Counted from the first letter of the stretch, positions 7,980 through 16,533 are shown. The stretch: DNA of 64,000 nt from DASSYK01 sp036258315 (GCA_036258315.1 DATADX010000031.1:1-64000); one strand, 5' to 3'. Notes: generated by a model from the sequence alone, not told the origin. A program made the numbers and translations.

Positions 7980-8681
7980 TCAGTTGAGCGACGCGAGGAA
8001 GGTCGTGAGGTCCTGCTTCTGCTGCGGGGTCAGGTCCGAGTACGCGGGCATGATCCCCGGTCCGACGTCCAACGAGCGCGCGATCGCCTCGCGCGGGATC
8101 TTGTCGCCGATCTCCGTCAGGTCCGGCCCCGGACCGTCGTTCCCGTTCTCGCCCAGCTTGTGGCAGCCGAGGCATCCCTGTGATGCGACGAGCTCCTTCC
8201 CGGCCTCGTACTCCTTGGCGACCTCCATGTCGATTTCCGACGGCGGGCCGGCGGTGGCGCCGAGGAAGGTCAGGTAGGCCATCGCGATGATCGTCAGCAC
8301 GGCGGCGGTCGAGGCGATCGGACGTCGCTCGGGGCGCCGCTCGGGGTTGCGGTCGTAGAACGGCAGCAACAGGAGCAGCACCATCGCGATCGTCGGGATC
8401 CCGATCGTCGCCACCGGGGTCAGCGCCGCCGGCTTGATCACGCGGAGCAGCTCGAACAGGAAGAAGAAGTACCACTCGGGCCGGGGCGTGTAGGTGGTCG
8501 TGGTCGGGTCTGCCTTCGGCCCCAGCTCGGCGCCGAGCACGAGCGACATCACGACGATCACGAACGCGACGACCGCCATCATCGTCGCGTCCTTCATCAC
8601 CGCGTACGGGAAGAAGGGCTTGCCCTTCTTCTTCAGCACCTCGTAGTCCTGGAGGTAGCGCTCCTTCTCGGCCCTGTTCAT
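7980..8681 (-). CDS. qcrC: Menaquinol-cytochrome c reductase cytochrome b/c subunit
   Basis: This 233-residue fusion joins a subunit-IV (PetD-like) half of cytochrome b to a c-type cytochrome domain. The N-terminal half has the quinol-site PEWYFFFLFELLR motif (about residues 70-82) and three hydrophobic helices. The C-terminal third carries a heme-attachment CLGCH (about residue 171), an upstream SQG and a later Met (GPGIMPAYSDL) as the likely axial ligand. The split architecture, with the b6-like half in the separate preceding gene and a b/c fusion, matches the Bacillus-type qcrABC complex rather than the diheme QcrC of mycobacteria. The ATG overlaps the qcrB stop by one base. Heme c attachment happens outside the membrane, so maturation genes must lie elsewhere. 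Confidence 0.92.
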   Translation of the reverse strand: MNRAEKERYLQDYEVLKKKGKPFFPYAVMKDATMMAVVAFVIVVMSLVLGAELGPKADPTTTTYTPRPEWYFFFLFELLRVIKPAALTPVATIGIPTIAMVLLLLLPFYDRNPERRPERRPIASTAAVLTIIAMAYLTFLGATAGPPSEIDMEVAKEYEAGKELVASQGCLGCHKLGENGNDGPGPDLTEIGDKIPREAIARSLDVGPGIMPAYSDLTPQQKQDLTTFLASLN

Positions 8682-9478
8682 CAGCCGACCTCGGTCTTGC
8701 GCAGGCTCTTCGGACGGTCGGCCTTCAGCCACGGCGGCGCGGTCGTACCGAGCTTGACGACGAGATAGAGGTGGGCACCGATCAGGGCGATGATCAGGCC
8801 AGGGACGAGCAGCATGTGGATCGCATAGAAGCGCGAGATCGTCGTCGCCCCGATCTCGGGTCCGGCGCGGAGGAAGTCGGCGAGGTAGGGGCCGACGACG
8901 GGGCCGGTAGCGGTGATGTTGTTGGCGACGATCGTCGCCCAGAAGGAGCGCTGGTCGAACGGCAGCAGGTATCCGGTCAGCCCCATCACCAGGGTTAGGA
9001 TCAGAAGCACCACTCCGATCACCCAGTTGAGCTCGCGCGGGTACTTGTACGCGCCGAAGAAGAAGGTCCGTCCCATGTGCAGGAAGATCAGGATGATCAT
9101 CACCGAGGCGCCCCACTTGTGCATCCCGCGCACGAACTCGCCGAGGAAGACGTCGTTCGTGATGTGCTGGACCGACTCGTAGCCCTCGGTCGGCGAGGGC
9201 GTGTAGTACATCGCCAGGAAGACTCCCGTGATCGCCTGGGCCGCGAACGCGAACAGTGTCGCCGAGCCGAGCGTGTAGAACCAGTTCGTCCCCTTCGGGA
9301 CCTTGCGATAGAGCATCCCGGTCAGGAAGCCGGTCGCGCCGGTGCGCTCGTCCACCCAGCCGACGACGTCGCCGCCGGTCTCCTTGGCGACCTCAACCGG
9401 GCCGGCGCCGTTGCCGCCGTTCGACTCGCCCGGCTTCTGCGGGCGGCGCAGCGGTGGTGGGACTGGCAGCTTCGGCAT
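8681..9478 (-). CDS. qcrB: Menaquinol-cytochrome c reductase cytochrome b (b6-type) subunit
   Basis: This 265-residue protein has about 40 soluble N-terminal residues followed by four transmembrane helices. It carries the paired histidines of a cytochrome b6: HKWGAS and LHMGR in one helix and FYAIH and GAHLY in another. GYLLPFDQ, typical of the quinol site loop, is also present. It holds both b hemes and the Qo/Qi pockets together with the subunit-IV half encoded by qcrC. The chosen ATG at 9478 is 10 bp after the Rieske gene. The long N-terminal stretch is Pro/Gly-rich and not part of the b6 core. Confidence 0.93.
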   Translation of the reverse strand: MPKLPVPPPLRRPQKPGESNGGNGAGPVEVAKETGGDVVGWVDERTGATGFLTGMLYRKVPKGTNWFYTLGSATLFAFAAQAITGVFLAMYYTPSPTEGYESVQHITNDVFLGEFVRGMHKWGASVMIILIFLHMGRTFFFGAYKYPRELNWVIGVVLLILTLVMGLTGYLLPFDQRSFWATIVANNITATGPVVGPYLADFLRAGPEIGATTISRFYAIHMLLVPGLIIALIGAHLYLVVKLGTTAPPWLKADRPKSLRKTEVG

Positions 9479-9488
9479 CGTCGGCTCC

Positions 9489-10217
9489 CTACGGCGGCGG
9501 CGGCACCGACGGCCGCGGCGGGTACAGGTATTCCCAGATGCCGCCCGTGAACTCACCCGGGTCGCGGGCGCGGACGGGCTCGAGCTGCGAAGTGACGCTG
9601 AAGCGGGGGCCGAGCTGGACCTCGTCGCCGGCCTGCGGGGTTGACCCGTCGGGCCTCACCTCGCCCCGCCGGTCGATCAGCCGGGTCTGGAAGCGATCGA
9701 GCGGGCGAACGGGCGGACCGCCGATCACCTTCCCCTCGAAGTCGTAGACGCCGCCGTGACAGGGGCAGATGAAGTTGCCGGCCGCCTCGACGAACCGCAC
9801 CGGGCAGCCGAGGTGGGCGCAGCGGGTCGAGATCGCGACGTACCCGTTCTCGTTCTCCTCGAGGTCGACGCTTCCCCGCCGCACGTACGCGGTGGTCTTC
9901 CCGGCCTCGCCGATTGACGGAACGGCGGTGATCACGACCGAGCGGTAGCTCTCGGCGTCGAACGCCTCGATCGGGCCGACCGTCTCCCAGAAGTCGCCCT
10001 CCTCGTCGAACAGCGGCGCGACCGCGAACCCGACGGCGGGGAGCGCGACCGCGAGCACGGCGATCCCGCCCATCGCCTGGACGCCGACCGAGAGGACGTT
10101 GCGGCGGGTCATGGACTCGCCCTCGAAGAAGCCGGCCGGTGACGGCTTGTCCAGCCGCTTCGGCGCTCCGTCGGGCGCTCCGTTCGCCCCCTGCTTGCTT
10201 TCAGATCGGTCAGCCAC
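9489..10217 (-). CDS. qcrA: Rieske iron-sulfur subunit of the bc complex
   Basis: This 242-residue protein has a [2Fe-2S] Rieske domain with the two ligand boxes CAHLGC and CPCHGG (about residues 135-140 and 153-158). Near residue 36 it has a TRRNVLSV motif followed by a hydrophobic segment, which resembles a twin-arginine signal anchor; tatA and tatC are encoded 5 kb away. It shuttles electrons from menaquinol to cytochrome c. The start codon is GTG and overlaps the previous gene by 8 bp (GTGGCTGA). The about 35 residues before the RR motif are longer than in a simple signal peptide, as is common in actinobacterial Rieske proteins. Confidence 0.94.
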   Translation of the reverse strand: MADRSESKQGANGAPDGAPKRLDKPSPAGFFEGESMTRRNVLSVGVQAMGGIAVLAVALPAVGFAVAPLFDEEGDFWETVGPIEAFDAESYRSVVITAVPSIGEAGKTTAYVRRGSVDLEENENGYVAISTRCAHLGCPVRFVEAAGNFICPCHGGVYDFEGKVIGGPPVRPLDRFQTRLIDRRGEVRPDGSTPQAGDEVQLGPRFSVTSQLEPVRARDPGEFTGGIWEYLYPPRPSVPPPP

Positions 10218-10800
10218 GGTCCGGGAGGTCTTGCCTGGCCAAGCCTATCGCCTCGGCAGCCGTCGCCAGAGCGCCGGCGAGGCCGCGCCGGGCCGCCTCC
10301 TCGCCCGCGACCCGGACCAGGATCCGAGGCGCGGCGGGGTCGCCCTCGCGCAGCGCCCGCTTCGCCGCCTCGTGCGCATCGCTGCTGCCTGCGGCGACCG
10401 CGAGCGCCGCCGCGAGCCAGAGCGGCTCGACGGCATCGCTCTCGCCGCGCGCGTGGAGGCGGGCTGAGAGGCTGATCAGGTCGCCGAGCTCGCGGACGGC
10501 GGCGAGGTCGCCTCGCTCGGCGAGGCGCTCCAACCCGACGGCGTACAGATAGTCGCCGGCGAGCAGCCTCAGGTCGCCGTCCGCCGAGGCGAGCAGGCGC
10601 GGCTCGCCGTAGTGGAGCAGGTAGCCCTCGCGGATCGCCTCGAACAGCAGCGTGTACTCGTCCGGCGCCCCGGCGGCGCGCGGTCCGGCCGCGACCAGCA
10701 TCCCGAGCGCCGGGGTGGCGTCGGTGTCCCGCACGTGCGGCGCGATCACGTCGTCCTCGCGCAGGCGCCCCGCGAGACGGGCGAGAGCGTCGTCGCTCAC
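10210..10800 (-). CDS. Uncharacterised helical protein between hemL and the Rieske gene
   Basis: This 196-residue soluble protein is Ala/Leu/Arg-rich and almost entirely helical by composition, with no membrane segment, cysteine motif or nucleotide-binding loop. Recognisable landmarks are an EAIREGYLLHYGEPRLL segment (about residues 56-72) and a GDYLYAVGL segment near 79-87. These faintly recall helical prenyl-transferase-like or TPR-like folds but are not diagnostic. The start is GTG. It overlaps the Rieske start by 8 bp and lies 31 bp after hemL, so it is certainly co-transcribed with the heme and bc-complex genes. A role in assembly or cofactor delivery for the bc complex is an inference from position only. 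Confidence 0.7.
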   Translation of the reverse strand: MSDDALARLAGRLREDDVIAPHVRDTDATPALGMLVAAGPRAAGAPDEYTLLFEAIREGYLLHYGEPRLLASADGDLRLLAGDYLYAVGLERLAERGDLAAVRELGDLISLSARLHARGESDAVEPLWLAAALAVAAGSSDAHEAAKRALREGDPAAPRILVRVAGEEAARRGLAGALATAAEAIGLARQDLPDRG

Positions 10801-10831
10801 GCGAACACCTCCACAAGGGCCAGTGAGGCGC

Positions 10832-12163
10832 TCATCCGAGCGCCTCCTCAAAGGCCTCGGCGGCGGCCTCCACGGTGACGCCGATCGCCTCCTCGTCGTG
10901 CGCCAGGGAGGGGAACCACGCCTCGAACTGGGATGGCGGCGGATAGACGCCGCGCTCGAGCATCGCCCGGCAGAAGCGGCCGTACGCCTCGGTGTCGCTG
11001 GCGGATGCCTGAGAGAAGTCACGGGGCGGCTCGGCGCTGAAGAAGACTGTGAGCAGGCCCGGGAAGGCGGTCGCCGGCGGCCAGGGCTCGACGGGACCGC
11101 CGAACACCACGCGCACCGGCCGGTCGCGGGCTACCTGCGCGAGGCCGTGGCCCAGCTCGCTCGTCAGCTCGCCGAGCCGCCGGTAGGCGTCGGCGTCCAG
11201 CTCCGCGAGCGTCGCGAGCCCGGCCGCCACGGCGAGCGGGTTCCCCGACAGGGTCCCTGCCTGATAGACGTCGCCGGCGGGGGCCACCCTCTCCATCAGC
11301 TCGCGTGGCCCCCCGTAGGCCGCGGCCGGGAGGCCGCCGCCCAGCACCTTTCCCATCACCGTCAGGTCGGCGTCGACGCCGAGCAGCTCCTGGGCCCCGC
11401 CGCGGGCGACCCGGAAGCCCGAGATCACCTCGTCGAGGATCAGCACCGCGCCATTCTCATCCGAGCCCCGGCGGAGCTGCTCCAGGAACCCGTCGTCGGG
11501 CGGGACGATGCCCATGTTGGCCGGGATCGGCTCGGCGATGACCGCGGCGAACTCGCGCTCGCCGAGCGCCTTTGTGACCGCCCCCGGATCGTTCCAGGGG
11601 ACGATCACGGCGTCTGCCGCCTGGGCCGCGGTGACCCCGGGGCTCGCGGGAACCCCGGCCGTCGCCAAGCCCGACCCGGCCTCGGCGAGCAGCCCGTCGA
11701 CGTGGCCGTGATAGGCGCCCGAGAACCTCAGGATCGGGTCGCGCCCGGTTGCGGCGCGGGCGACCCGGATCGCGCTCATCGAGGCTTCCGTCCCGGAGCT
11801 GGTCATCCGCACCATCTCGACGGACTCGAAGCGCTCGGCGACGGCCTCCGCGAGCTCCACCTCGCCCTCGGTCGGGGCGCCGAAGCTCGTCCCCTCACCG
11901 GCCGCGACCCGGACCGCCTCGACGACGGCCGGGTGGGCGTGGCCGAGGATCAGCGGCCCCCAGGAGCAGACCCAGTCGACGTAGCGGTTCCCGTCGACGT
12001 CCCAGACGCAGGGGCCGTCGCCGCGCTCGAGGAAGATCGGGTCGCGCCCGATCGAGCGCATCGCGCGGACCGGCGAGTTGACGCCGCCCGGCAGGACCCT
12101 TACCGCGCGCTCGTAGAGCCCCGCGGAACGCGACTCAGCGAGCCGGCCCGGCCGACCGTCCAC
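10832..12163 (-). CDS. hemL: Glutamate-1-semialdehyde 2,1-aminomutase
   Basis: This 443-residue PLP enzyme converts glutamate-1-semialdehyde to 5-aminolevulinate in the C5 tetrapyrrole pathway. It shows PGGVNSPVRA near the N-terminus, SSGTEASMSAIR (about residues 122-133) for phosphate binding, LDEVISGFR with the PLP-binding Asp, and the Schiff-base lysine Lys272 in GKVLGGG. The start ATG lies 4 bp after the AhbAB-like gene. No hemA is visible in the window. Placement directly before the bc-complex genes links heme supply to cytochrome production. Confidence 0.95.
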   Translation of the reverse strand: MDGRPGRLAESRSAGLYERAVRVLPGGVNSPVRAMRSIGRDPIFLERGDGPCVWDVDGNRYVDWVCSWGPLILGHAHPAVVEAVRVAAGEGTSFGAPTEGEVELAEAVAERFESVEMVRMTSSGTEASMSAIRVARAATGRDPILRFSGAYHGHVDGLLAEAGSGLATAGVPASPGVTAAQAADAVIVPWNDPGAVTKALGEREFAAVIAEPIPANMGIVPPDDGFLEQLRRGSDENGAVLILDEVISGFRVARGGAQELLGVDADLTVMGKVLGGGLPAAAYGGPRELMERVAPAGDVYQAGTLSGNPLAVAAGLATLAELDADAYRRLGELTSELGHGLAQVARDRPVRVVFGGPVEPWPPATAFPGLLTVFFSAEPPRDFSQASASDTEAYGRFCRAMLERGVYPPPSQFEAWFPSLAHDEEAIGVTVEAAAEAFEEALG

Positions 12164-12167
12164 TCCT

Positions 12168-13307
12168 TTATGCCTCGGGAGGTCGGGGCGGCGAAGTGCC
12201 TTGTGCGTGCTCCGCCTCCCAGGCGGCGTAGTCGGGGGTGAAGTAGTGGAGACGGACCTTCTTGAACTCGGTCGAGGAGTAGAGGACGGCTCGATCCTCG
12301 CCGTGGAGATCGTGCTCGTCGGCGATCCCGTCGAGGATCGCGTCGCACTCCTCCTTGGAGCGGCCGTGGGCCATCGTGAAGATGCTGTAGGGCCAGTCCT
12401 CGTAGGTCGGGCGCTGATAGCAGTGCGAGACGCCGCGCACCGCCGACATCCGCGAGCCGACCTCGACGATCCGGTCCTCGGGGACCCGCCAAACGCCCAT
12501 CCCGTTGGCCGAGAAGCCGGCGCGGCGGTGGAACAGGATCGCGGCGACCCGGCGAAGGATCTTGCGGTCGACCATCCCCGCGAGGTGCGCGAGGAAGGCG
12601 TCGGTCGACATCCCGACCTCTGCGGCGGCGCTGTCGTAGGGCCGCTCGATCGCCCCCATCGGGCCCTGAAGGGCCCGGATCACGCCGATGTCGAGGTCGT
12701 CGTAGGGCTGCGGCTCGAGCTCACGCGGCGTCAGCGCCTCGGCGACGGGGGCGGCGAGGGCCTCGGTCCCGCCCTCCATCTCCAGGTTCATGTTGATCTT
12801 GAACAGGGTCAGCGTCGGCAGCTGTCGGATCGACTCGGCGCCGGTCAGCCGCTGCAGCGCCGCGAGCGTCCCGTCCAGGCCGAGCACGGAGTCGGGTGGG
12901 GTCGCGATCGTGAACCAGAGGTTGAATTGATGGGTGCGCAGGTAGTTGTGCGAGACGCCCGGATGGGAGTTGATGATCTTCGCCGCCCGGTGTGGGTTCT
13001 CCGCGTCGACCTTGGCGGCGACGAGCATCGAGCTGTAGCCGAGCGCGCGGGTGTCGAAGATCGGGGTGATCTCGCGGATGATCCGGCCATCGAGCAGCCG
13101 CCGGGTCCGGGCGAGCACCTCATCAAGCGCCAGGTCGGCCTGAGCTGCGACGGCCGTGAATGGCGTGGGGTCGAGGGGGAAGCTCGACTGCAGCAGGTTC
13201 ATCAGCCGTTTGTCGATGTGGTCGAGCGGGATCGCGGCACCGCCTGCCCGCGAGCGCAGCTTCGGCTTCGCGGCGGCGGTCGTGATCCCGTCGACCGGCT
13301 TGCTCAC
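12168..13307 (-). CDS. Fused AhbA/AhbB (NirDL)-like siroheme decarboxylase family protein
   Basis: This 379-residue protein has two tandem units, each with a winged-helix-like half followed by an Lrp/AsnC-type alpha/beta half. The first unit has a VSHNYLRTHQFNLWF motif (about residues 118-133). The second has VSHCYQRP followed by DWPYS (about 291-306). These two signatures are the hallmarks of the two partner chains of siroheme decarboxylase (AhbA/AhbB) and of the NirD/L/G/H proteins of heme d1 synthesis, here on one chain. The GTG start overlaps hemB as GTGA, and hemL follows 4 bp later. Annotation pipelines would probably call it a Lrp/AsnC regulator. A catalytic or heme-sensing role within tetrapyrrole synthesis is more consistent with the motifs, but this is unproven. 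Confidence 0.8.
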   Translation of the reverse strand: MSKPVDGITTAAAKPKLRSRAGGAAIPLDHIDKRLMNLLQSSFPLDPTPFTAVAAQADLALDEVLARTRRLLDGRIIREITPIFDTRALGYSSMLVAAKVDAENPHRAAKIINSHPGVSHNYLRTHQFNLWFTIATPPDSVLGLDGTLAALQRLTGAESIRQLPTLTLFKINMNLEMEGGTEALAAPVAEALTPRELEPQPYDDLDIGVIRALQGPMGAIERPYDSAAAEVGMSTDAFLAHLAGMVDRKILRRVAAILFHRRAGFSANGMGVWRVPEDRIVEVGSRMSAVRGVSHCYQRPTYEDWPYSIFTMAHGRSKEECDAILDGIADEHDLHGEDRAVLYSSTEFKKVRLHYFTPDYAAWEAEHAQGTSPPRPPEA

Positions 13308-14332
13308 CGGCGCACCGCCTCCTCGGCGAGCCAGGCGGCCGCGTCCTTCGCGAAGTAGGTGATCACGATATCCGCGCCGGCGCGCCGGATCGCGATCAGC
13401 GACTCGATCGCAGCGGCCCGCTCGTCGAGCCAGCCGTTCGCGGCGGCGGCCTTCAGCATCGAGTACTCGCCCGAGACGTGAAAGGCGGCGACGGGAGCCC
13501 CGGTCGCGTCCTTGACGCGACGGACCACGTCGAGGTAGGGGAGCGCCGGCTTCACCATCAGCACGTCGGCCCCCTCCTCGAGGTCGAGCCGCGCCTCGCG
13601 GACGGCCTCCTCGGCGTTGGCTGGGTCCATCTGGTACCCGCGGCGGTCGCCGGACTGGGGCGCGGAGTCGGCCGCCTCGCGGAAGGGCCCGAAGAAGGCG
13701 GAGGCGTACTTGGCCGAGTACGCGATGATCGGCACTCCGGAGTGCCCTTCCTCGTCGAGCTGGTGGCGGATCGCGCCGACTCGGCCGTCCATCATGTCGC
13801 TCGGGGCGACCGCGTCGGCGCCGGCCTCGGCATGGGAGATGGCGGTCTTCGCCAAGAGCTCGATCGTCAGGTCGTTGTCCACCACGATCTCCGCATCTCC
13901 TCCGGTTCCCGTCCGGGCATGCGCCCCCTCCCTGAGCACGCCGCAGTGGCCGTGCGAGGTGTACTCGCAGAGGCACACGTCGGTGATCACGACGACCTCG
14001 GGGTGGGCCTCCTTGAGCGCCCGAACCGCCATCTGGACGACGCCCTCGTCGTCGTAGGCCTCGGTCCCGAACTCGTCCTTGCTCGACGGGAGCCCGAACA
14101 GCAGCACCGCCCGGACGCCGGCCGCGGCGAGCTCGGTCACCTCGGCGACGGTCTCGCAGATCGAGAGCCGGTCGACTCCTGGCATCGGCTCGATCGACTC
14201 GCGGACGCCCTCCCCCGCAGTCACGAACAGGGGCTGGACGAGATGCTCGGGCGAGAGCTGGGTTTCGCGGACGAGGTCGCGAAGCGGCTTCGTCTTGCGC
14301 AGCCGGCGAAGTCGGGTGGCGGGGAAGCTCAC
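13304..14332 (-). CDS. hemB: Porphobilinogen synthase (delta-aminolevulinic acid dehydratase)
   Basis: This 342-residue TIM-barrel enzyme condenses two 5-aminolevulinate molecules into porphobilinogen. The catalytic lysines are Lys208 (IAYSAKYAS) and Lys261 (MVKPALPYLD). The cysteine-rich metal site Cys120, Cys122 and Cys130 (CLCEYTSHGHC) points to a zinc-dependent form. It is the first gene of the nine-gene heme/bc/menaquinone run. The GTG start is preceded by TAGAAT at 7 bp spacing (14340-14345), a near-consensus -10 that implies a leaderless mRNA. The much longer open frame reading upstream through the ABC genes is not real. Confidence 0.95.
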   Translation of the reverse strand: MSFPATRLRRLRKTKPLRDLVRETQLSPEHLVQPLFVTAGEGVRESIEPMPGVDRLSICETVAEVTELAAAGVRAVLLFGLPSSKDEFGTEAYDDEGVVQMAVRALKEAHPEVVVITDVCLCEYTSHGHCGVLREGAHARTGTGGDAEIVVDNDLTIELLAKTAISHAEAGADAVAPSDMMDGRVGAIRHQLDEEGHSGVPIIAYSAKYASAFFGPFREAADSAPQSGDRRGYQMDPANAEEAVREARLDLEEGADVLMVKPALPYLDVVRRVKDATGAPVAAFHVSGEYSMLKAAAANGWLDERAAAIESLIAIRRAGADIVITYFAKDAAAWLAEEAVRR

Positions 14333-14339
14333 GGCCGTG

Positions 14340-14345
14340 ATTCTA
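14340..14345 (-). promoter_or_regulatory. Putative -10 box of the hemB operon (leaderless)
   Basis: On the minus strand TAGAAT is followed by seven bases and then the hemB GTG. The spacing places the transcription start at or next to the first base of the start codon. No convincing -35 was seen. The hairpin at 14370-14385 lies just upstream. Confidence 0.6.
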
Positions 14346-14433
14346 GGGAGAACGGGTTCGCCATCAGGCGCGGCGGCTGCGCCGCAACGGGCGGGCGTCG
14401 CGGCCAGGCCACGGCCATTGCGGCTTTCCGCCG

Positions 14434-15798
14434 CTAGGCGAACCGGCGCAGCGCGAGCCTGGCGATCGCAAAGTAGGCGAGCGTCAGCAGCGCGAGATGG
14501 AGCAGCGGCGGCCCGATGTCGGGACCAGCGCTCGACAGGCCCGCCGAGAGCGCGTCGAGCGCCGGCCGGAACGGGAAGGCGCCGGTCACGAACCGGATCG
14601 TGTCGAACAGACCCTCGCTGACGGTCCCCGACGGGACCAGTGACAGGAACGCGATCGGGAGGGTGAGGGCGAAGGCGGCGAGGGCGCTGGCCCGGACCTC
14701 CCGGGCAGCGGCGCCGATCGCCGAGCCCATCGCGGCGAACGCGGCCCCGCTGAACACGATCGCGAGCATGATCAGCGGCGCCCGCTCCCAGGCGAGGTTG
14801 ACGAACAGCTCCAGCACCCCGAGCAGGACGACGGCGACCACGACCGAGCAGATCGTCCCGAGCCCGATCTTCTCGACGAGCAGCGCCGAACGGCTGACGA
14901 GCGCGGGGGTGAGGCGGGCGAAGGTGTTCTCCTCGCGCTCGAGCGCGAGTGAGCCGGCGACGAGCAGCACCGTCACGAACATCAGCGTGACCGCGATCGC
15001 CACCGCGATCGCGAAGGTGTCGAGCGGCGGCACGCTCCCGCTCACCACCTCCTTCTCGATCGAGATCGGCTCCGAGACCGAGGCCAGGACCGGACGCGCG
15101 AAGCCGAGGTTCTGGCGGGTCAGCTCGGCGAACCGGATCACCTCGTCGACCACCTCTCGCTCGGGCCCCGCTAGCTGGCCGCGCACGTCTCTGAGGATCT
15201 GCTCGACCCTCTTCAGACCGAGGAAGTTGACGTCCTCGCCGAGCAGGGGGAGGCTGAACTCGCCCCCCTTCACGAGGAGGTCGAGGTAGGAGATCAGGGT
15301 CTCGCTGATCCGGTCGGAGAGGATCAGGTTCGCCTCGGTCAGAAGCGCGCTGATCCGGTCGTCCACGACCTGGGCCTTGAGCGGGTCGTCCTCGTTCACG
15401 AACACCTCGACGTCGGCCGACTCGAGGCCGGCGCCGGAGAGCTGCGCCTCGAGCTTGGTGATGAAGTCCTCGGGGACGATCAGCGCCGCCAGCACCTCGC
15501 CGTCGCGGACCTTGTCGAGGGCGTCGTCGCGGCTCGACGCCCTGACGCACTCGACGCGCCCGCAGAGCTCGGCGAAGGCCTGGTCCTGGTTGAAGCCGCT
15601 GTCGCCGTCCTCGCCCCCGAGCTCCAGGGTCTGGGTTTCCGGGACCTCGTTCAGGAACGCGACGGTCGGCTTGTCCGGGCCGCGCGAGACCGCGAGGCCG
15701 ATCAGGACCGCAAGCACGATCGGATAGATCACGAGCAGCGCGGTGAGCAGCGGCGAGCGGCGCAGGATCTGCAGGTCCTTGAGAAGCAGCCAGCGCAA
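14434..15798 (-). CDS. ABC-2 type transporter permease
   Basis: This 454-residue membrane protein has the ABC-2 exporter plan: one N-terminal transmembrane helix (about residues 17-37), a large extracytoplasmic domain of about 200 residues, and five or six clustered helices in the C-terminal half (from about residue 260). It is paired with the ATP-binding subunit encoded 2 bp upstream. The substrate is unknown. This permease class exports drugs, lipids or polysaccharide-linked molecules. The C-terminal hydrophobic half is typical, and the external domain has no recognised motif. Confidence 0.88.
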   Translation of the reverse strand: MRWLLLKDLQILRRSPLLTALLVIYPIVLAVLIGLAVSRGPDKPTVAFLNEVPETQTLELGGEDGDSGFNQDQAFAELCGRVECVRASSRDDALDKVRDGEVLAALIVPEDFITKLEAQLSGAGLESADVEVFVNEDDPLKAQVVDDRISALLTEANLILSDRISETLISYLDLLVKGGEFSLPLLGEDVNFLGLKRVEQILRDVRGQLAGPEREVVDEVIRFAELTRQNLGFARPVLASVSEPISIEKEVVSGSVPPLDTFAIAVAIAVTLMFVTVLLVAGSLALEREENTFARLTPALVSRSALLVEKIGLGTICSVVVAVVLLGVLELFVNLAWERAPLIMLAIVFSGAAFAAMGSAIGAAAREVRASALAAFALTLPIAFLSLVPSGTVSEGLFDTIRFVTGAFPFRPALDALSAGLSSAGPDIGPPLLHLALLTLAYFAIARLALRRFA

Positions 15799-15800
15799 GC

Positions 15801-16526
15801 TCAGTGACCCCGCTGGCGCAGGAACGCGACGAACTCGGCCTCGGGATCGCCCGGCGGGCCCTCGGCGCCCGCGGCCCGGCGCAGGTCCGGGAAGGTCCCG
15901 TCGAACAGCGCCTCGCCGTCGGCGAGCACGAGCAGCCGATCGCCGTAGTGGATCGCCTCCTCGATCTGGTGCGTCGAGTAGACCACCGAGGTGCCGGCCG
16001 AGGTGAGGCCGCCGACGAACTCCCAGAGCCGGATCCGCTGGGCGGGGTCGAGACCCGCGCTGGGCTCGTCGAGCAGCAACACCGCCGGCTCGGCGAGGAG
16101 CCCGATCGCGATGTTGATCCGCTGCTGGTTGCCGCCCGAGAGGGTGGAGACCTGGTCGTCGCTGCGATCGCCGAGGCCGGTCTGGGCCAGCATCGCCTCA
16201 ACCGCGGCGTCGGGATCGTCCGAGCGCTCGAGCCGGGCGAACAGGCGCAGGTTCTCGGCGACCGTCAGCCGCCGGTAGAGCGCCGCCTGCTGCGGGACCC
16301 AGCCGACCGCGCCGCCGTCGGTCTCGACCTCGCCCGCATCGGGTTCGACGATCCCCGCGAGGATCCCGAGCATCGTCGTCTTGCCGGCGCCGTTAGGCCC
16401 GAGCACGGCGAGCAGCTCGCCGCGACCGACTTCGAAGCTCACCCCCCGCAGCGCCGCCCGCGCGCCATAGGCCTTGGTGAGCCCGCGCGCGACCAACGCC
16501 GTGGGCCGTGCTGAGGGCTCTGGCAT
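15801..16526 (-). CDS. ABC transporter ATP-binding protein
   Basis: This 241-residue nucleotide-binding subunit has Walker A GPNGAGKT (about residues 43-50), a Q-loop in WVPQQ, the signature LSGGNQQR, Walker B LLLDEPSAGLD and the switch histidine in STHQ. It drives the permease immediately downstream. The start ATG lies 26 bp from the divergent phosphoesterase gene. A TAGCGT box 7 bp upstream (16534-16539) overlaps the opposing promoter. Confidence 0.95.
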   Translation of the reverse strand: MPEPSARPTALVARGLTKAYGARAALRGVSFEVGRGELLAVLGPNGAGKTTMLGILAGIVEPDAGEVETDGGAVGWVPQQAALYRRLTVAENLRLFARLERSDDPDAAVEAMLAQTGLGDRSDDQVSTLSGGNQQRINIAIGLLAEPAVLLLDEPSAGLDPAQRIRLWEFVGGLTSAGTSVVYSTHQIEEAIHYGDRLLVLADGEALFDGTFPDLRRAAGAEGPPGDPEAEFVAFLRQRGH

Positions 16527-16533
16527 CGCGGGA

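Noticed and set aside
14370..14385. GC hairpin between the ABC permease and hemB as a terminator
   Set aside because: The stem is only 6 bp with no T-run; it may be incidental in a 70%-plus GC context.
13304..16201. 965-codon minus-strand frame ending in hemB
   Set aside because: The hemB start has its own GTG with a -10 box; the upstream part is out of frame with the ABC transporter genes.
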